From contig NZ_URHZ01000020.1 of the NCBI RefSeq assembly GCF_900547735.1, positions 1-64,000 of the forward strand: DNA of 64,000 nucleotides, in the 5' to 3' direction. Shown in pieces: positions 17,052 through 26,586 of this stretch (positions are counted from its first letter, which is position 1; each line of letters begins with the position of its first letter). The translations under genes were made by a program, and so were the position numbers. This DNA is from an uncultured Clostridium sp. (GTDB lineage Bacteria > Bacillota > Clostridia > Lachnospirales > Lachnospiraceae). The notes below the pieces were generated by a model. The model saw only the letters and a list, made by a program, of their open reading frames with translations. It ran no database searches and was not told the origin of the DNA.

Positions 17052-17874
17052 TGTCGTCCAACAGCAGGGAAGATACGCGGAGACCGCCTCTGCCGGAGCC
17101 GATGGAGATGTCCGGTTTGTTGGAGCCGTGAAAATCCGAACCGCCGGTGGGAAGGAGGCCGTACCGGAGGCACATCTCTCTAAGATGCATGCTGTCGTTC
17201 TGGGTGTGTGAAGAATAATAGACTTCAATTCCCTTAAGGCCCATGTCCTTAAGCGCTTCAACCATCCCGGCGGTTTTGGCCCAGCCGAGTTTATACTGGA
17301 CCGGATGGGCCAGTGCGGGAAAACCGCCGGCTTCAAGAATCAGTCTGACCGCGTCGGGCGGGGCGATGGTCTGTTTCTGGGGGCAGTATTTTTTGCCGTG
17401 TTCCAGATATCTGCGGAAGGCCTGCTCCATCGTGCTTACATAGCCGGCCTGCATAAGTGCGCGGGCAAAATGCGCCCTTGTTATGACTGCACCTTCATCT
17501 CCGCCGTTTAAATCCTCTTTCGTGATCAGGAAACCGTCTTCCCTGAATCTCGCAATCATTTCCTCGTTCCGTCTGTCCCTGTCCTTCCTGAGCTGCGTCA
17601 GGGCCGCGGAAAGGGAGGGGGAGCGGTGGTTGATGTAAAGTCCGAGAATATGGATTTCCTTTCCATTATAAATGCAGGACAGTTCCGTTCCGGGAACCAC
17701 TTCCAGTGATGTGCCGCGGGCCGCGGAAAGCGCTTCATCGATGCCGTCCGCCGTATCATGATCCGTCAGGGCGTAAGCGTCCAGTCCCTGTTTCAGGGCA
17801 AGGCGCGTCACGTCTGCGGGGGACAGGGTACCGTCTGAGACGCTTGAGTGTACATGAAGATCAACAAATCCCAT
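17032..17874 (-). CDS. PHP-domain phosphoesterase
   Basis: 280 residues of the PHP family (YciV/TrpH-like, RNase AM or 3',5'-nucleoside bisphosphate phosphatase group). Metal-binding motifs are DLHVHSSVSDGT (residues 5-16), LTDHDTADG near residue 37, the later GTELSC with its glutamate, ALAHPVQ near residue 194 and GGSDFHGSNKP near residue 236. It likely hydrolyses phosphate from small nucleotides or short RNA ends. The substrate cannot be fixed from sequence. An AGGAGGTA site lies upstream of the ATG. Confidence 0.88.
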   Translation of the reverse strand: MGFVDLHVHSSVSDGTLSPADVTRLALKQGLDAYALTDHDTADGIDEALSAARGTSLEVVPGTELSCIYNGKEIHILGLYINHRSPSLSAALTQLRKDRDRRNEEMIARFREDGFLITKEDLNGGDEGAVITRAHFARALMQAGYVSTMEQAFRRYLEHGKKYCPQKQTIAPPDAVRLILEAGGFPALAHPVQYKLGWAKTAGMVEALKDMGLKGIEVYYSSHTQNDSMHLREMCLRYGLLPTGGSDFHGSNKPDISIGSGRGGLRVSSLLLDDIRKSLP

Positions 17875-18078
17875 AAAATACCTCCTTTAGATGGTGAGAA
17901 CCGCTTATCGGTATAACACCGTTTTGGTAAAACAGTACAGTTTCCGACACGAAAAGTCAAGAAATAAGTATTTATTTAACGGAAAAAGAAATTTAAGAAA
18001 TAAGTTATTTTCTTTTCGAATATTTGTGCTATACTGTAGCATGAACGAAACAAGATTAGTATAGACAGGTGAAAGATT

Positions 18079-19875
18079 ATGAGCGATTTTAACAACGGTT
18101 CTTCCAGAAGAAGGACATCCAATACGGGCTCTTCAAGGAGAGCGGGCACCGGCAGCACCGGCACCAGGAAGAATACACATACGGGCCCCAGAGTTTCCAA
18201 TACATCGGCCGGACACAGTTCCATGAGCGGCCACAGCAATAACCATAACAATAACCATAACAGACGACGAAAGAAGAACGATTACGATATCACACAGATT
18301 CTGATGTATGTGATCGGGGCGCTTATCATAATACTGATCCTGGCGCTTGTGGCCAGGGGATGCCAGAAGGCGAAGACGACGGGAGAGACGGTGGAGTCAT
18401 CCTCCGAGATTGAGTCGTCAAGCGGAGAAGAGAATCAGATTACGGTAGACGGAGTGGCAATCTCCGGAATGACCCAGGATGAAGCCAGGGATGCGATACT
18501 GAAGCAGTACAACTGGAGCATGAAAGTAAAGTACCAGGATAAAGAAGCTTCGGTCAGCAACATCCTGCTTGAGAAAGTGAATAACCTTTTAGAGGAAATC
18601 TATGCGGGGGACATGCAGACGGCCCATGCATATGAGATAGATGCGGAAAACCTGACGGAAGCGGCCAAGGCGGAAGCGGCCCTCATCGCCGGTAACTGGA
18701 ACATGGTAGCCAAGAACGGCGGTATTTCAGGATACGATAAGGATTCCGGCAAGTTTACCTTCTCAGAAGGTACAAACGGCCTTGTCATCGACCAGGAGAA
18801 GCTGGCGGAGGACATGGTTGCGGCGGTTCAGAAGAAGGAATACAGCGCCGTGATCGAAGCCAGCGTTAAAGAGGTTTCTCCGGAACTCTCCGCAGCACAG
18901 CTTAAGGATAAATACAAGACGATTGCAACTTATACGACAAAGACGACATCCAACAGCAACCGTAACGAGAACATCCGTCTGGCCTGCAATGCCCTGAACG
19001 GCACGATTGTCAATCCGGGACAGGAATTCTCATTTAACGATACTACGGGCGCGCGTACGGAGGCCAAGGGCTATAAACCGGCCACCGCATACCTGAACGG
19101 AGAGATTGTACAGGAGCCGGGCGGCGGCGTATGCCAGGTATCCTCTACCTTATATAATGCAGTTATTTTCGCCGGACTGAAGAGCACGGAGCGCCATGCG
19201 CACAGCTACGAGCCGTCCTATGTAACACCGGGCGAGGACGCTGCTGTTAGCTTTGGGGGACCCGACTTCAAGTTTGTCAATAACTCCAATTATCCGGTTG
19301 CAATCAAGACAAGCTTTGCAAACCAGGAGCTGACTATTTCCATATACGGAGTCCAGATTGTCAAGGACGGACAGAAGATCCGCATGGCATCCGAGAAGAA
19401 GGGAACCATCGATCCTCCGGCGCCGACCTATGAGGAAGATCAGACGCTTCAGCTGACGGAAGAGAAACTGGTGAAAGAGGCAGTGCCGGGCAGCAGCTGG
19501 TCCACCTATCTGGTGACCTACGAGAACGGCAATGAGATCAACCGTGAGTTCTTCCACAACAGCAGTTACAGAGGAAAAGCAGCCATCATCAAGAGAAATA
19601 CATCGGGCGTTGTCATTACTACGGAAGCGCCGACCTTACCGACGGAGGAGATGCCGTCAGCAAGTGTGGGTGAGAGCGTTCCGGATCAGGGCGGTGCACA
19701 GGGACCGGCAGGTCCTGGTTCCGAGACGACGGAAGCGCCGACAGCCGTATCTCCGGGAGGACAGACACCGGGAGACAACAGCGGCGTAACACCGGGACAG
19801 GATCCGGGAGCCAATCCTCCCGAACAGCCGACGAATCCGGTTGTGGATGTTCCGGCAGGCCCCGGAGGCAATTAA
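18079..19875 (+). CDS. VanW family cell-envelope protein with PG-binding domain
   Basis: 598 residues. Residues 1-70 are a disordered Ser/Arg/Asn/His-rich cytoplasmic head. A single membrane helix is near residues 74-94 (ILMYVIGALIIILILALVARG). An extracytoplasmic peptidoglycan-binding-4-like region follows, then a VanW domain near residues 300-430 with NPGQEFSFNDTTG, GYKPATAYLNGEIVQEPGGGVCQVSSTLYNA and the AHSYEPSYVTPG stretch. The C-terminal 90 residues are a Pro/Gly/Thr-rich linker or wall-spanning tail. The biochemical role of VanW domains is unsettled; cell-wall association is the reasonable inference. No sortase motif is seen. Confidence 0.85.
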   Translation: MSDFNNGSSRRRTSNTGSSRRAGTGSTGTRKNTHTGPRVSNTSAGHSSMSGHSNNHNNNHNRRRKKNDYDITQILMYVIGALIIILILALVARGCQKAKTTGETVESSSEIESSSGEENQITVDGVAISGMTQDEARDAILKQYNWSMKVKYQDKEASVSNILLEKVNNLLEEIYAGDMQTAHAYEIDAENLTEAAKAEAALIAGNWNMVAKNGGISGYDKDSGKFTFSEGTNGLVIDQEKLAEDMVAAVQKKEYSAVIEASVKEVSPELSAAQLKDKYKTIATYTTKTTSNSNRNENIRLACNALNGTIVNPGQEFSFNDTTGARTEAKGYKPATAYLNGEIVQEPGGGVCQVSSTLYNAVIFAGLKSTERHAHSYEPSYVTPGEDAAVSFGGPDFKFVNNSNYPVAIKTSFANQELTISIYGVQIVKDGQKIRMASEKKGTIDPPAPTYEEDQTLQLTEEKLVKEAVPGSSWSTYLVTYENGNEINREFFHNSSYRGKAAIIKRNTSGVVITTEAPTLPTEEMPSASVGESVPDQGGAQGPAGPGSETTEAPTAVSPGGQTPGDNSGVTPGQDPGANPPEQPTNPVVDVPAGPGGN

Positions 19876-19949
19876 TGCCTGAACAGCCTGAATGGCATTT
19901 ACAGGAACGGAAACTTTCCGATTTGTCAGTTTCCTATAAAAAAGCAGAT

Positions 19950-19997
19950 AAAAAAAGGGAAAATCTTCGTGATTCGAGGGTTTCCCTTTCTTTTTTT
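19950..19997 (+). terminator. Terminator after the VanW gene
   Basis: AAAGGGAAA (19954-19962) pairs with TTTCCCTTT (19981-19989) and is followed by a T-run to 19997. Confidence 0.8.
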
Positions 19998-20083
19998 AGG
20001 CAGATTTGCCGAAATAGGGGATTTTTTGAAAGATGATGGAGTTTATTGTTTCGAAAATAATACGCAGGAACAATTTAAATTCG

Positions 20084-20112
20084 TTTGCATTTTAACAAAA
20101 AGTTGTTATAAT
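20084..20112 (+). promoter_or_regulatory. PFOR promoter with palindrome in its spacer
   Basis: TTTGCA (20084-20089), 17 bp, TATAAT (20107-20112). The spacer holds the inverted repeat TAACAA-AAAG-TTGTTA (20093-20108), placed where a bound regulator would block or remodel the promoter. The half-site order is reversed relative to the Rex consensus, so I do not call it Rex. Confidence 0.65.
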
Positions 20113-20190
20113 GTTATCAAGTAAGTTTCCCAAATGGGGATTAAACTTATACATTCACTTATCACTTAAATTACAGGAGGAACATTCATT

Positions 20191-23100
20191 ATGGCAAGAA
20201 AAATGAAAACTATGGATGGTAACCACGCAGCCGCACATGCTTCATATGCATATACAGATGTGGCAGCCATCTATCCTATCACCCCGTCCTCACCTATGGC
20301 AGAGGCTACAGACGAGTGGGCAACCGATGGAAGAACAAACATTTTCGGCCAGACAGTTCAGATTACAGAGATGCAGTCTGAGGCTGGTGCTGCCGGTGCT
20401 GTTCACGGTTCCCTTGCAGCCGGTGCTTTAACAACTACCTACACTGCATCCCAGGGTCTGTTACTGATGATCCCGAACCTTTACAAAATTGCAGGCGAGC
20501 AGCTGCCGGGCGTTTTCAACGTATCTGCACGTGCACTTGCAAGCCACGCATTATCTATCTTTGGCGACCATTCCGACGTTTACGCATGTCGTCAGACCGG
20601 TTGTGCCATGCTCTGCGAATCCAGCGTACAGGAAGTTATGGACTTAACACCGGTTGCACATCTTGCATCCATCAAGGGTAAAGTTCCATTTATTAACTTC
20701 TTCGACGGCTTCCGTACTTCCCACGAGATTCAGAAGGTTGAAACATGGGATTACGAGGATCTGAAAGAGATGGCTGATATGGATGCCATCGATGCATTCC
20801 GTAAGAATGCGCTTAACCCGAACCATCCATGCCAGAGAGGTTCCGCTCAGAACCCTGATATCTTCTTCCAGGTAAGAGAGGCATGCAATCCATATTACGA
20901 TGCATTACCGGCTATCGTTCAGGATTATATGGACAAGGTTAATGCAAAGATCGGTACCGATTACAAGCTGTTTAACTACTACGGCGCTCCAGACGCCGAG
21001 CATGTTATCATCGCTATGGGTTCCGTCAATGATACAATTGAAGAGACTATTGACTACCTGCTGGCACAGGGCAGAAAAGTTGGTGTTGTAAAAGTTCGTC
21101 TTTACAGACCATTCTGCGCAGACGCATTAGTTGATGCCATTCCGGATTCCGTAAAACAGATTTCCGTATTAGACAGAACAAAAGAGCCAGGTTCCTTAGG
21201 CGAGCCGTTATACCTTGATGTTGTTACAGCATTAAAGGGAACAAAATTTGACCAGACTCCAATCTTTACAGGACGTTACGGTTTAGGCTCCAAGGATACA
21301 ACACCTGCACAGGTCGTTGCCGTATTCGACAACACAGTTAAGAAACAGTTCACCGTAGGTATCGTGGATGACGTTACAAACCTGTCCCTGGAACTGGGCG
21401 CTCCGCTTGTAACGACACCGGAAGGAACCGTTAACTGTAAGTTCTGGGGTCTGGGAGCCGACGGTACGGTTGGCGCCAACAAGAACTCCATCAAGATTAT
21501 CGGTGACAATACGGACATGTATGCACAGGCATACTTTGACTATGACTCCAAGAAATCGGGCGGTGTTACCATGTCTCACCTCCGTTTCGGCCACAAACCG
21601 ATTAAATCCACATATTTAATCCGCAAGGCCAACTTCGTTGCCTGCCATAACCCTGCTTATATCCGTAAGTACAATATGGTTCAGGAGTGCGTTGACGGCG
21701 GAACATTCCTGTTAAACTGCCCATGGGATATGGAAACTCTTGAGGAGCACTTACCGGGACAGGTTAAGAAGTTCATCGCAGATCACAATATCAAATTCTA
21801 CACCATCGACGGTGTAAAACTCGGTATCGAGACCGGCATGGGCCCGACACGTATCAACACAATCCTTCAGTCCGCATTCTTTAAGCTGGCATCCATCATT
21901 CCGGAGGAGAGAGCCATCGAACTGATGAAGGCTGCTGCTCAGGCGACATACGGCCGTAAGGGTGAGGATGTTGTTAAGAAGAACTGGGCTGCTATCGATG
22001 CAGGCGCACAGAACGTTGTAGAGATTCAGGTTCCTGAGAGCTGGAAGAACGCAGCAGACGAAGGCCTTGAGATGACTCATGCAACACAGGGCAGAGAAGA
22101 CGTAGTGAAGTTCGTTAACACAGTTCAGGCTGCTGTTAATGCTCAGGAAGGTAACAACCTGCCTGTATCCGCATTCGTAGACTACGTAGACGGTACAACG
22201 CCGTCCGGTTCCTCCGCATATGAGAAACGCGGTATCGCCGTCAATGTTCCTGTATGGAATCCTGACAACTGTATCCAGTGTAACTTCTGTTCCTATGTAT
22301 GTCCGCACGCTGTAATCCGTCCTGTAGCTCTTACAGAGGAAGAGGCTTCCAAGGCACCGGAAGGAACAAAGACACTTGCTATGACAGGTATGCCACAGTA
22401 CAAGTTTGCCATCACCGTATCCGCACTTGACTGTACAGGCTGCGGTTCCTGTGCAAACGTATGCCCGGGCAAGAAGGGTGAGAAGGCTCTCGTTATGAAT
22501 AGTCTTGAGAAGAGCCTCGGAGAGCAGAAGATCTTTGATTACGGCCAGTCACTGGAAGTGAAACAGGATGTAATTGAGAAATTCAAAGAGACTACGGTTA
22601 AAGGAAGCCAGTTCAAACAGCCGTTACTTGAGTTCTCAGGCGCATGTGCAGGCTGTGGTGAGACACCATACGCTAAATTAATCACACAGTTATTCGGTGA
22701 CAGAATGTATATCTCCAATGCGACGGGCTGTTCCTCCATTTGGGGTAACTCTTCACCTTCCACACCATATACGGTAAATAAAGAAGGCAAAGGACCGGCA
22801 TGGGACAACTCCTTATTTGAGGATTGTGCCGAGTTTGGTTACGGTATGCTCTTAGCTCAGAACGCAATGCGTGACGGCTTAAAGAAGAAAGTAGAAGATA
22901 TTTTTGCATCTGCAGAAGCTTCCGAAGAAGTTAAGGCAGCCTGCAAAGACTGGTTCGACACATTCGGTTCCGGAGCATTAAACGGTACTGCTACAGACAA
23001 GTTAGTTGCCGCATTAGACGGAATTGACTGCTCCGTATGCAAGGACATTGTAAAGAACAAAGACTTCCTCGCTAAGAAATCCCAGTGGGTATTCGGTGGT

Positions 23101-23724
23101 GACGGATGGGCTTACGATATCGGTTTCGGCGGCGTTGACCACATTCTTGCTTCCGGCAAGGACATCAACGTTATGGTATTCGATACGGAAGTTTACTCCA
23201 ACACAGGCGGCCAGTCTTCCAAGGCTACACCAACAGGCGCTGTTGCACAGTTCGCAGCAGGCGGTAAGGATGTTAAGAAGAAAGACCTTGCTTCCATCGC
23301 TATGAGCTACGGTTATGTATACGTTGCACAGATTTCCATGGGCGCCGACTATGCACAGACTGTAAAGGCACTGGCAGAGGCAGAGGCATATCCGGGACCA
23401 TCCCTGGTTATCGCTTACGCTCCATGTATCAACCATGGTATCAAGAAAGGTATGGACAAAGCCCAGACAGAGGAGAAGCTGGCTGTAGAGTGCGGTTACT
23501 GGCACAACTTCCGCTTCAATCCGGCTGCTGAGAAGAAGTTCAGCCTTGACAGCAAGGCTCCGTCAGGAGACTACCAGGCATTCTTAAACGGCGAGGTTCG
23601 TTACACATCCCTTGCACTTAAGAATCCGGAGAGAGCAAAAGAATTATTCGCTAAGAACGAGGAAGCAGCAAAAGAGAGATATCACTACCTCACAAAACTG
23701 GTTACTCTGTACGGAAACGACTAA
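20191..23724 (+). CDS. nifJ: Pyruvate:ferredoxin (flavodoxin) oxidoreductase, single chain
   Basis: Oxidatively decarboxylates pyruvate to acetyl-CoA and CO2 while reducing ferredoxin; the central energy enzyme of fermentative clostridia. 1177 residues, full length for the homodimeric form. Domains in order: pyrimidine/TPP domain (AAIYPITPSSPMAE near residue 28), gamma-like domain, two 4Fe-4S motifs (CIQCNFCSYVCP near 692 and CTGCGSCANVCP near 748), the CAGCGETPY cysteines near 815, and the TPP-Mg site GDGWAYDIG near 970 with NTGGQSSKATPTGA. Codon use is markedly different from its neighbours (more T/A-ending, a narrow codon set), as expected for very high expression. AGGAGGAAC site upstream. 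Confidence 0.97.
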   Translation: MARKMKTMDGNHAAAHASYAYTDVAAIYPITPSSPMAEATDEWATDGRTNIFGQTVQITEMQSEAGAAGAVHGSLAAGALTTTYTASQGLLLMIPNLYKIAGEQLPGVFNVSARALASHALSIFGDHSDVYACRQTGCAMLCESSVQEVMDLTPVAHLASIKGKVPFINFFDGFRTSHEIQKVETWDYEDLKEMADMDAIDAFRKNALNPNHPCQRGSAQNPDIFFQVREACNPYYDALPAIVQDYMDKVNAKIGTDYKLFNYYGAPDAEHVIIAMGSVNDTIEETIDYLLAQGRKVGVVKVRLYRPFCADALVDAIPDSVKQISVLDRTKEPGSLGEPLYLDVVTALKGTKFDQTPIFTGRYGLGSKDTTPAQVVAVFDNTVKKQFTVGIVDDVTNLSLELGAPLVTTPEGTVNCKFWGLGADGTVGANKNSIKIIGDNTDMYAQAYFDYDSKKSGGVTMSHLRFGHKPIKSTYLIRKANFVACHNPAYIRKYNMVQECVDGGTFLLNCPWDMETLEEHLPGQVKKFIADHNIKFYTIDGVKLGIETGMGPTRINTILQSAFFKLASIIPEERAIELMKAAAQATYGRKGEDVVKKNWAAIDAGAQNVVEIQVPESWKNAADEGLEMTHATQGREDVVKFVNTVQAAVNAQEGNNLPVSAFVDYVDGTTPSGSSAYEKRGIAVNVPVWNPDNCIQCNFCSYVCPHAVIRPVALTEEEASKAPEGTKTLAMTGMPQYKFAITVSALDCTGCGSCANVCPGKKGEKALVMNSLEKSLGEQKIFDYGQSLEVKQDVIEKFKETTVKGSQFKQPLLEFSGACAGCGETPYAKLITQLFGDRMYISNATGCSSIWGNSSPSTPYTVNKEGKGPAWDNSLFEDCAEFGYGMLLAQNAMRDGLKKKVEDIFASAEASEEVKAACKDWFDTFGSGALNGTATDKLVAALDGIDCSVCKDIVKNKDFLAKKSQWVFGGDGWAYDIGFGGVDHILASGKDINVMVFDTEVYSNTGGQSSKATPTGAVAQFAAGGKDVKKKDLASIAMSYGYVYVAQISMGADYAQTVKALAEAEAYPGPSLVIAYAPCINHGIKKGMDKAQTEEKLAVECGYWHNFRFNPAAEKKFSLDSKAPSGDYQAFLNGEVRYTSLALKNPERAKELFAKNEEAAKERYHYLTKLVTLYGND

Positions 23725-23737
23725 TTATTACAATAAA

Positions 23738-23767
23738 GGCGGACAGCATTTTGCTGTCCGTCTTTTT
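23738..23767 (+). terminator. Terminator of the PFOR gene
   Basis: GGCGGACAGCA pairs with TGCTGTCCGTC around ATTT, followed by TTTTT. Confidence 0.85.
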
Positions 23768-23847
23768 CAGATCATGGGAAAGCGCTCCTGTGATCTGAAA
23801 AGTCCACCGGACAGGATGCGCAATCGCGCGGGAGGAGGCGGAGAAAT

Positions 23848-25140
23848 ATGACGGGAACAGGATATGCGGTTAAAAAAATCATAGAGAAAACGGAAAAGAG
23901 CACGGTTGACTGGAAAAAAGGCGCCACAGGCAACCGTAGTTTTCCTCTCAAAGAATATAACGGAACCGATTATAAACAGATTTCCAGGAGCGATTTTGCC
24001 TCGGAGATACATTCCCTTGAACAAAGCGGACTTTTAAAATGTGACTGGTATCAACGTTACAGCGAGGTGAAGGCGGCCGTATACAGGCTGGATGATCTCC
24101 CGGAGTTTTACCGGCTGGCCGGCATCAGGGAGAAGTACAGGCGCCTGGATGCACTCATCGGGTATATTGAATACCAGGATGGACTGTTCCGGCAGGAATG
24201 GCTCAGGAAAGCGCTCGGCGATTTGAGGACAGGTCTTCGGGTGGGAAAGATTCCGCCGGAGCTTAAGGCTGCGGAAGAATATCTGAGGGATCGCAACAGT
24301 CCGGCAGACCAGTGGCCGCAGGAGGCGGAGCAGTGCGGGAAACTGGAATTGTTCTCCGTCCTCCGGGCGCTGGACCGCCTGGAGGAGCCGGTTTATAAGC
24401 GTATTTTCAGCAGCGGCTGCCTGAGGGATACGCTCATCGGCGGGAAGACAGTGAAAGCATCCAAGGTATTTGAAAAGAAATACCAGGACGCCGTCATCTC
24501 CTTAGCCGTAACCTATCACGGGAACGTGGACGACAGCATGGACGCCACGCAGATTCTGAGCCAGCTTAATATCGAAGAATACGCTCAGGAGCTGGCGGTA
24601 AAAGGGCCTTTAAGGATTGTGCTGGACGGACGGGAGATCGATCTGTCCTGTTTTACCTACGGCACCGTCTTAAACAGTCAGACGCTGAAGTACGGGCATC
24701 CGGCAACCCGTCAGCGCATCAGGCGGATTGTGACCGTGGAAAATAAGGCCAATTACGAGCGCATGGCTTATCGGGAGGATACGCTGATTATCTTCTGCCA
24801 TGGCTATTTCACTCCGCGCGAGCGTGAGTTTCTGATTCGGCTTCGCGAGACGCTTCAGGGAGATGAGGCGGCATATTACCACACCGGAGATCTGGATTAC
24901 GGCGGCATCTGTATTTTCAGGTATAACAGGGAACGCATATTTCCGGAGCTGCAGCCGCTGTTTATGGACGAGGAGCAGTACAGGCGCAGCTTTGACAGGG
25001 CGGAACCGCTTGAAAAGGAGAGCCTCGAAAAGTTGAAAAAAATCAGGGAACCGCTGCTGCAGCCCCTGATTGACTGCATTTTGGAGACGGGAATGGGCAT
25101 TGAGCAGGAAAATTTTCAGGACAACCTTCCCAATCTTTGA
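23848..25140 (+). CDS. Orphan JetD-like protein (DUF2220, Toprim-type)
   Basis: 430 residues. The C-terminal third matches the DUF2220 domain of JetD, the nuclease subunit of the Wadjet plasmid-defence complex. The Toprim-like acidic residues are visible: VTVENKANYERM (Glu near 298) and HTGDLDYGGICIF (Asp near 349 and 351), followed by MDEEQY. The N-terminal part is helical and charged and could be the DUF3322-like arm, but I cannot confirm it. No jetA, jetB or jetC (SMC-like) gene is nearby: the neighbours are PFOR and a MATE exporter. It therefore acts alone or with partners elsewhere. GGAGGAGG site precedes the ATG. Confidence 0.75.
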   Translation: MTGTGYAVKKIIEKTEKSTVDWKKGATGNRSFPLKEYNGTDYKQISRSDFASEIHSLEQSGLLKCDWYQRYSEVKAAVYRLDDLPEFYRLAGIREKYRRLDALIGYIEYQDGLFRQEWLRKALGDLRTGLRVGKIPPELKAAEEYLRDRNSPADQWPQEAEQCGKLELFSVLRALDRLEEPVYKRIFSSGCLRDTLIGGKTVKASKVFEKKYQDAVISLAVTYHGNVDDSMDATQILSQLNIEEYAQELAVKGPLRIVLDGREIDLSCFTYGTVLNSQTLKYGHPATRQRIRRIVTVENKANYERMAYREDTLIIFCHGYFTPREREFLIRLRETLQGDEAAYYHTGDLDYGGICIFRYNRERIFPELQPLFMDEEQYRRSFDRAEPLEKESLEKLKKIREPLLQPLIDCILETGMGIEQENFQDNLPNL

Positions 25141-25146
25141 TATAAT
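25118..25146 (+). promoter_or_regulatory. Promoter of the first MATE gene
   Basis: Extended -10 TGATATAAT (25138-25146) with a weak AGGACA -35 (25118-25123) at 17 bp, overlapping the end of the JetD-like gene. The MATE gene may thus be transcribed on its own. Confidence 0.5.
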
Positions 25147-25172
25147 AGAGAAAATGAACCGGAGGAACTTAA

Positions 25173-26507
25173 ATGAACCGTTTATTTTCTGATAAAGAAC
25201 TGAAGCTGCTGATCGTGCCCCTGCTGATCGAGCAGGTTCTGGCCATTACGGTGGGAATGGCCGATACAATGATGATATCCTACGCAGGGGAGGCCGCCAT
25301 ATCGGGAGTCGCTCTGGTGGATCTGATCAATCTCCTTCTAATCAACGTATTCGCAGCCCTGGCGACGGGTGGGGCCGTTGTATCTTCCCAATATCTGGGG
25401 AAGGGCAGTAAGGAGATGTGCAGGGAATCGGCCGGTCAGTTACTCATTGTGACCACCTTCATCTCCCTCGCCATTATGGTAATTGTGCTGGCGGCGAAAC
25501 GCCACTTTCTGGGACTTCTGTATCCGACGGTAACGGAAGATGTTATGGTCAATGCGGTCACCTACCTGCAGATATCGGCCTATTCTTACCCTTTCCTGGC
25601 AGTGTTTAACTCCTGTGCCGCGCTGTTCCGTTCCATGGGTAATTCCAAGGTTTCGATGAAGGTCTCGGTACTCATGAACTTGATTAACGTGGTGGGCAAC
25701 GCAATCCTTATTTTCGGCTTTTCCATGGGAGTGGCGGGCGCCGCATGGGCAACCGCATTCGCAAGGGGAGTGGCTGCCGTTATTATGGTCCTGCTCCTTC
25801 GGAACAGGGAGAATATCATTTATCTGGAAGCAAAATCCCTCTGCCGCCTGAACGGTTCCATGATCCGAAGGATCCTGTACATAGGCATCCCGAACGGGAT
25901 AGAGAACGGATTGTTCCAGTTCGGCCGCGTGCTGATTGTCAGCATTATCGCCGGATTTGGAACCGTCCAGATTGCGGCCAATGCGGTTGCCAATAACCTG
26001 GATAACATGGGGCTGATCTCGGGCATGGCGCTGAACCTGGCGATGGTGACCGTGGTAGGGCGCTGTGTCGGGGCAAAGGATTATGAACAGGCCGAGTATT
26101 ATGTGAAAAAACTGATGAAAATTGCGTATATTGCAGGTCTGGTCACAAACGGCCTGGTGGTGCTCGTGATGCCGCTTGCCCTGAAGGTCTATTCCCTGAC
26201 GGCGGAGACGGCGGAACTGACGCGCGTTCTGGTGTGGATCCACTGCATCGGTGCAATCATTATGTGGCCGGTTGCATTCACCCTTCCAAACGCCCTGAGA
26301 GCGGCCAACGATGTGAAAATGCCGATGGTTACCTCGGTCTTTTCCATGATCATGTTCCGGATTCTGTTCAGTGTCATTCTGGGAATCCATTTTAAGATGG
26401 GCGTGATCGGAGTCTGGATTGCAATGCTGATGGACTGGATCTTCCGGCTTACCCTGTTTATCCTGCGTTACCGGAAGGGAAAGTGGAAGAAGATGAGCCT
26501 GATTTAA
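25173..26507 (+). CDS. MATE family efflux transporter
   Basis: 444 residues with about 12 hydrophobic helices in two similar halves. N-terminal LLIVPLLIEQVLAITVGMADTMMISYAGEAAISGVALVD and the internal SYPFLAVFNSCAALFRSMGNSKVSM are typical of MATE exporters. It would export drugs or metabolites using a Na+ or H+ gradient; the substrate is unknown. It is not closely similar in sequence to the second MATE at 60223. CCGGAGGAACTTAA precedes the ATG. Confidence 0.9.
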   Translation: MNRLFSDKELKLLIVPLLIEQVLAITVGMADTMMISYAGEAAISGVALVDLINLLLINVFAALATGGAVVSSQYLGKGSKEMCRESAGQLLIVTTFISLAIMVIVLAAKRHFLGLLYPTVTEDVMVNAVTYLQISAYSYPFLAVFNSCAALFRSMGNSKVSMKVSVLMNLINVVGNAILIFGFSMGVAGAAWATAFARGVAAVIMVLLLRNRENIIYLEAKSLCRLNGSMIRRILYIGIPNGIENGLFQFGRVLIVSIIAGFGTVQIAANAVANNLDNMGLISGMALNLAMVTVVGRCVGAKDYEQAEYYVKKLMKIAYIAGLVTNGLVVLVMPLALKVYSLTAETAELTRVLVWIHCIGAIIMWPVAFTLPNALRAANDVKMPMVTSVFSMIMFRILFSVILGIHFKMGVIGVWIAMLMDWIFRLTLFILRYRKGKWKKMSLI

Positions 26508-26586
26508 GGGCGGCGACGGGGGACAGCGGCTGCCCGGAATGGTTATGTGAACAGAGAAAGAATATTACAAACGAAGAGGTGGAGAG

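Noticed and set aside
20093..20108. Rex binding site in the PFOR promoter
   Set aside because: The half-sites run TAACAA...TTGTTA, the reverse of the TTGTTAA...TTAACAA Rex order.
25440..26390. 316-codon open frame antisense to the first MATE gene
   Set aside because: His/Asp/Gln-rich complement of membrane-helix codons; a typical shadow.
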